DNA of 46,163 bases from Streptomyces viridochromogenes (GTDB lineage Bacteria; Actinomycetota; Actinomycetes; Streptomycetales; Streptomycetaceae). This document shows, one piece after another, positions 41,616-46,163 of this stretch (positions are counted from its first letter, which is position 1; the number at the start of each line of letters is the position of its first letter). Below the pieces are notes generated by a model. The model searched no databases. It had not been told where the DNA came from and saw only the letters and a program-made list of their open reading frames with translations. The translations under genes and the position numbers were made by a program. The stretch covers positions 1 to 46,163 of the forward strand of contig NZ_LGUR01000250.1 in NCBI RefSeq assembly GCF_001270495.1, written 5' to 3'.

Positions 41616-43553
41616 TCAGACCAGGCGGACCGGCTTCTCCGGGCGTATCCCCGACTCCACCAGCCAGGCGCGCAGAGGCGCGGGGTCGCCGTCCTCGATG
41701 AGGCTGAGGACTCTGGGGGTCAGGTCAGCCGCTCGGACGCCGTTGATGAGCAGCGTGGGGCCGTCGAGCCAGTCGAGGCCCGGGGCCGCTCCGGCGGTGT
41801 CCATCGCGGCGCAGCACACCATGGCCGTCACATGGTCGGTGAGCAACTCGCGGGAGGTGCGGGGCGGCTGGAGCGGGAAGAGCGGGAGCCCGCCGGTGTC
41901 CAGGAGGGTGGTGCCGGGGAGCGGGGACGCCTTCTGCTCCGCGGGGGTCGCGGCCTCCTCGCGGGCCAGCTCGGCGGTCAGGCCGGCGGCGAGAGTGGAG
42001 CTTCGCTCGGTTTCCTGGTCGTCGTCGCCGGGGTGGTCCTCGGCCATGGCCGCGTACGGGGGCTTGGGCGGCTTGGGGGACTTCGGGGGCCCGGGAGGAT
42101 CAGGAGGCTCGGGGGCCTCGGAGAGCTCAGAAGGCTCGGGGGGCCTTGCGGGTCGGGTGGCGGTGGAGGGCTCGGTGATCGCTTGCCCGTCGGCGGCGTG
42201 TGCTTCGGGGATCCGATCCCGGGCGGCGTGCGGGTCTGGGGGCCAGGTCGGTGGCGAGGACAGGTGGTCCAGGACGCGGGCCAGGGTGGGGCCGCCGGTC
42301 TCGGGGGGTGTGCCCTCGGTGGTGCGGCGGACGCCGAGGGCGTCGAGGACCCGGTGGAGGCGGGCCGCGTCCGTACGCCATTTGCGGTCGACGACCTCTT
42401 CCGGGTACTCCTGCCAGCCCACCGGGGACCAGTCCGGGCCGGCCTCGGCGGGGCCGCCGTGGAAGAGGCGGGCGGCGAGGAGTGAGGCGGCTTCGTCGAT
42501 CGCGCCGGGCTCTTCGAGCAGGTCACAGGCGGGGCGCTCGCCCAACCGGGAGGCGAAGCCCTCGGCCAGACGGTCCCGCCGGGACAGTTCGGTGAGGGCG
42601 GCGACGACGCCCGCGTCCAGCCGGGACGGCCAGCGGCCCATCCGCCAGGCGGGCAGCGCCACCCGCGTCAGCAGCCGGTCCCAGCCCGCGTACGCCAGCC
42701 CGACCTGTTCCTGGGCGACGATCCGCAGCCCGTAATCCACAGCCTGTGCACGCTCGGCGGCCGCGGCGGCCACTCCCCGCTCCATCTCGGCCGCGTGGTC
42801 CCGGCAACTGCGCAGCAGCAGCCGCGCGACCCAGCCGATGCCCGCGCACACCGCCCTGGATCCCGGACAACGGCCGCGCGTCGACGCGACGGCCACGGCG
42901 GCGTCCAGGCCCCTGACGAAGCGCCGGGCCTGGGCTATGTCCGGGTGCGCCGAGGGTCCCGTACCGGCGACGACCGGGGCGAGGACCGCGCGCAGCTCGC
43001 CGACCCGCATCCACCACAGGAACGGGGAGCCGATGACGAGGACGGGCGCGGCGGGCGTATGGCGGTGGATGCCGCGCGTGCTGCCGCCGTGCAGGCCGTT
43101 GAGGCCGTCCTCGTCCCGGGCCTCGGTCGGCGTCGGGCCGTGGGACCGGTGGGTGCGGTCCTCCAGCCAGCTGTCGCAGTCCGGGGTGAGGGCTATCGCG
43201 GACGGGGCGGGGACGTCGAGGCGGTCGGCGAGGTCGCGCACCATCCGGTACAGATCCGGAGCCTGCTCCTCGCCGATCGGGACCGTGGGGCTGACGGCGG
43301 GACGGGCGCGGGCCACGACCAGGGCGATGGCGGCCGCGGCCAGCAGGACGAGGACGGCGACCGGGGTGACGACCCAGCGCGCGGCGTCCCAGCCCGGGCC
43401 GACCAGGTGGCCGGTGGAGACACCGGCGAGCAGCACCACGGCGAACGCCGCGGGCAGCACGGCCACCGCCAGCGCGCGGCTGCGGACCCGCAGCACGGCC
43501 ATGGCACGGGCGCGCGCTGCCTGCGCACCCATCTCGACACCCATACCGGTCAC
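41616..43553 (-). CDS. membrane protein resembling an M48 peptidase without its zinc site
   Basis: 645 residues from a GTG at 43553 (GAGG eight bases upstream). Two hydrophobic helices (about 28-48 and 60-84) precede a segment that resembles the M48/HtpX fold: DLYRMVRDLADRLDVPAPSA, then PVLVIGSPFLWWMRVGELRA with VLAPVVAGTG exactly where the family has VLAHExxH. The zinc-binding HExxH is therefore absent. The rest is helical and of unknown kind, with a Pro-rich linker (PEPPDPPGPPKSPKPPKPPY) and a C-terminal domain ending DWLDGPTLLINGVRAADLTP. It may be a non-catalytic scaffold or substrate-binding relative. Confidence 0.55.
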   Translation of the reverse strand: MTGMGVEMGAQAARARAMAVLRVRSRALAVAVLPAAFAVVLLAGVSTGHLVGPGWDAARWVVTPVAVLVLLAAAAIALVVARARPAVSPTVPIGEEQAPDLYRMVRDLADRLDVPAPSAIALTPDCDSWLEDRTHRSHGPTPTEARDEDGLNGLHGGSTRGIHRHTPAAPVLVIGSPFLWWMRVGELRAVLAPVVAGTGPSAHPDIAQARRFVRGLDAAVAVASTRGRCPGSRAVCAGIGWVARLLLRSCRDHAAEMERGVAAAAAERAQAVDYGLRIVAQEQVGLAYAGWDRLLTRVALPAWRMGRWPSRLDAGVVAALTELSRRDRLAEGFASRLGERPACDLLEEPGAIDEAASLLAARLFHGGPAEAGPDWSPVGWQEYPEEVVDRKWRTDAARLHRVLDALGVRRTTEGTPPETGGPTLARVLDHLSSPPTWPPDPHAARDRIPEAHAADGQAITEPSTATRPARPPEPSELSEAPEPPDPPGPPKSPKPPKPPYAAMAEDHPGDDDQETERSSTLAAGLTAELAREEAATPAEQKASPLPGTTLLDTGGLPLFPLQPPRTSRELLTDHVTAMVCCAAMDTAGAAPGLDWLDGPTLLINGVRAADLTPRVLSLIEDGDPAPLRAWLVESGIRPEKPVRLV

Positions 43554-43889
43554 GGCCGGACCTCACCCCCTCCGCGCTGCCCTGGCTGTCCGAACTGTCC
43601 TGGCTTTGCTCACTCCCCCACTGTGGCACCCACCACTGACATCGCAATGCCGGTGGGCCAAGTGCCGGAACGCTTGCGCCGCACCATAGTTGGGGCTTCG
43701 GCCCACGTCAGCCGGATGGGGCATCGGTCACTCGATGGAATGGCTTTGGGGAAAGGTGGATGACGGACAGCGAGGATCAGGCCCCTGATCCGGGCGGGTT
43801 TCGGGGTCTGGTCCCACAAGGGTCAGGCCCCGAATCCTGAGACGGATTCGGGGCCTTCGGGGTTTATCCGGGGCGGGCGCTCGGAGTGG
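43554..43889. other. intergenic region between purD and the M48-like gene
   Basis: About 335 bases; it contains the terminator at 43825-43856 for purD and probably the promoter of the M48-like gene near 43570-43700. Short open frames here look non-coding. Confidence 0.5.
43825..43856 (-). terminator. purD terminator
   Basis: Perfect hairpin AGGCCCCGAATCC and GGATTCGGGGCCT with a six-base loop, 33 bases past the purD stop. Confidence 0.85.
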
Positions 43890-45143
<1,254 letters not shown>

Positions 45144-45239
45144 GGGGGTCAGCCTAACGGGGTTTTTGTGCAGGGCCATGAGGGGGCGGGGGTTGGTGAC
45201 CTGTAGGTTCCTCCAACTTGAGACCCCGTCCCCTCCCCG

Positions 45240-46163
45240 CTACTCGTTCGTGAACTCCTCCACGACCGTCGCGCCCAGCTCCCGCACGATCAGGTCGTAG
45301 CCGGACAGGGCCGACTCGTTGAGGTCGGGGTCGTCGTCCTCCGGGATGTCGTCTTCGATGGACACCGGGGGCGGCGGCTCCGGGGCGGCGGAGGGCCGGG
45401 ACGCCGGGGTGGGGGCGGCGGTCGGCGCCGGGGCCGACGGAGGCGGGGTGGAGGTGGTGGGCGTCGGCTGGGGAGTCGCGGGGCGCTGGGCGGACGTACC
45501 GCCGCCGCCGTAACCGGCGTTGCCGCCACCGCCGTAACCACCGCCACCGCCGCCGCCGCCGAAGCCGGAGGAACCGCCCGGCGACGGGGGAGCCGATCCC
45601 CCGCCCGACGGGTCGATGACCGCCTCGATCTTCCACTGGACGTTGAACTGCTCGGCCAGCGCCTGCCGCAGGACGTCCTCGCTGCCGCTGCCGGCGAAGT
45701 TGTCGCGCGCGCCGGCGTTCACGAAGCCGAGTTGGAGGGTGGTGCCGTCGAAGCCGGTCACCTGGGCGTTCTGGCTGAGCAGGATCCAGGTGAAGCGGCG
45801 GCGGTTCTTGACCGCCTCCAGGATGTTCGGCCAGAGCATGCGGGGGTCGACGCCGCCGCTCGGGGGTGCGTAGGCGGGTGCCGCGCCCGCGGTGGGAGCG
45901 GGTGCGGGCGCCGCGGGCTGCGGTGCGGGGGCGCCGCCCGACGCGGCCGGGGGCTGGGTGCCGCCGCCCGCCGGGGTCGCCGTGGGCCAGCCACCGGGGC
46001 GCCGGCCACCGCCTGCGGGCGCTGCCGTGGGCCAAGCGCCGGGGGTGGGGGGGCCGGGGCTTGGGGGGGGGGGGAGCGCCCAGACGGGCCCGGGGGTTGG
46101 GTGCCGCCGCCAGCCGGGGTCGCCGTGGGCCAGCCACCGGGGCCCCGGCCACCGCCTGCGGGC
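45240..46163 (-). CDS. dnaX: DNA polymerase III gamma/tau subunit, C-terminal part (cut by window edge)
   Basis: The visible end of a minus-strand gene whose 5' part lies beyond the window. The last domain begins [20 protein letters not shown] and continues [20 protein letters not shown], the pol III tau domain III, followed by a Gly-rich linker ([20 protein letters not shown]), a Pro-rich stretch and an acidic end ([20 protein letters not shown]). Upstream is a Pro/Gly/Ala-rich, low-complexity region with repeats ([16 protein letters not shown] twice). The 12-G run at 46063-46074 appears to shift the frame between those repeats, perhaps a sequencing error. This protein loads the clamp during replication. 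Confidence 0.85.
   Translation of the reverse strand, partial: ARRRWPGPRWLAHGDPGWRRHPTPGPVWALPPPPSPGPPTPGAWPTAAPAGGGRRPGGWPTATPAGGGTQPPAASGGAPAPQPAAPAPAPTAGAAPAYAPPSGGVDPRMLWPNILEAVKNRRRFTWILLSQNAQVTGFDGTTLQLGFVNAGARDNFAGSGSEDVLRQALAEQFNVQWKIEAVIDPSGGGSAPPSPGGSSGFGGGGGGGGYGGGGNAGYGGGGTSAQRPATPQPTPTTSTPPPSAPAPTAAPTPASRPSAAPEPPPPVSIEDDIPEDDDPDLNESALSGYDLIVRELGATVVEEFTNE

Overview
The window looks like a piece of a Streptomyces chromosome. GC content is very high throughout, and bldC, a leucine/valine dehydrogenase, an Lsr2 paralogue (lsrL), a DUF3073 protein, a DUF6274 protein and a tightly packed purine pathway occur in an order that I recall (not searched) as conserved core synteny in this genus. 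dnaX is cut by the right edge and an HxlR-type regulator by the left edge.

Region 1, 1-8340: an accessory, decaying stretch. It holds the 3' end of an HxlR regulator, a frameshifted MmyB-type regulator fragment, a 5'-truncated anti-sigma-like ATPase, a tyrosine-integrase remnant joined head to head with that ATPase, a frameshifted lipoprotein, an intact IS5-type insertion sequence, and a secreted-protein cluster (PKD-domain protein, metzincin-like protease, DUF6281 lipoprotein) broken by a second, inverted remnant of the same IS. It ends with a heavily mutated second threonyl-tRNA synthetase gene lying before tRNA-Lys.

Region 2, 8340-25460: mostly core genes. These are an APC-type permease, a DEAD-box RNA helicase with an RG-rich repeat tail, a Pro-rich lipoprotein, a small zincin, a membrane metallophosphoesterase, a tRNA-Glu/Asp/Phe cluster, a secreted Ig-like protein, the giant helicase HrpA, a second identical tRNA-Asp, a DUF6274 protein, the developmental regulator BldC, an unknown conserved protein, and valine/leucine dehydrogenase with a divergent operator candidate.

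Region 3, 25460-46163: the purine region. purM-purF, purL-purQ-purS (translationally coupled through 4-bp overlaps), purC and purD all lie on the minus strand and together cover five of the early IMP-pathway steps plus the SAICAR step. Between them are a META-domain lipoprotein, a mycothiol-dependent-isomerase-like protein, lsrL (divergent from purS), three tRNA-Gly genes, an ABC exporter with a DesK/DesR-type two-component system lying between two nearly identical tRNA-Gly(GCC) genes, a dimethylformamidase-beta-like protein, and a membrane protein resembling an M48 peptidase that has lost its zinc site. dnaX closes the window.

The most unusual parts are the IS-derived inverted repeats, which supply a stop codon to one secreted protein and a start codon to the next, the multiply mutated ThrRS relic (a possible former antibiotic self-resistance gene), the M48-like pseudo-protease, and several perfect palindromes in regulatory DNA around bldC, vdh and purS/lsrL. 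I found no CRISPR array and no clear complete new defence system.
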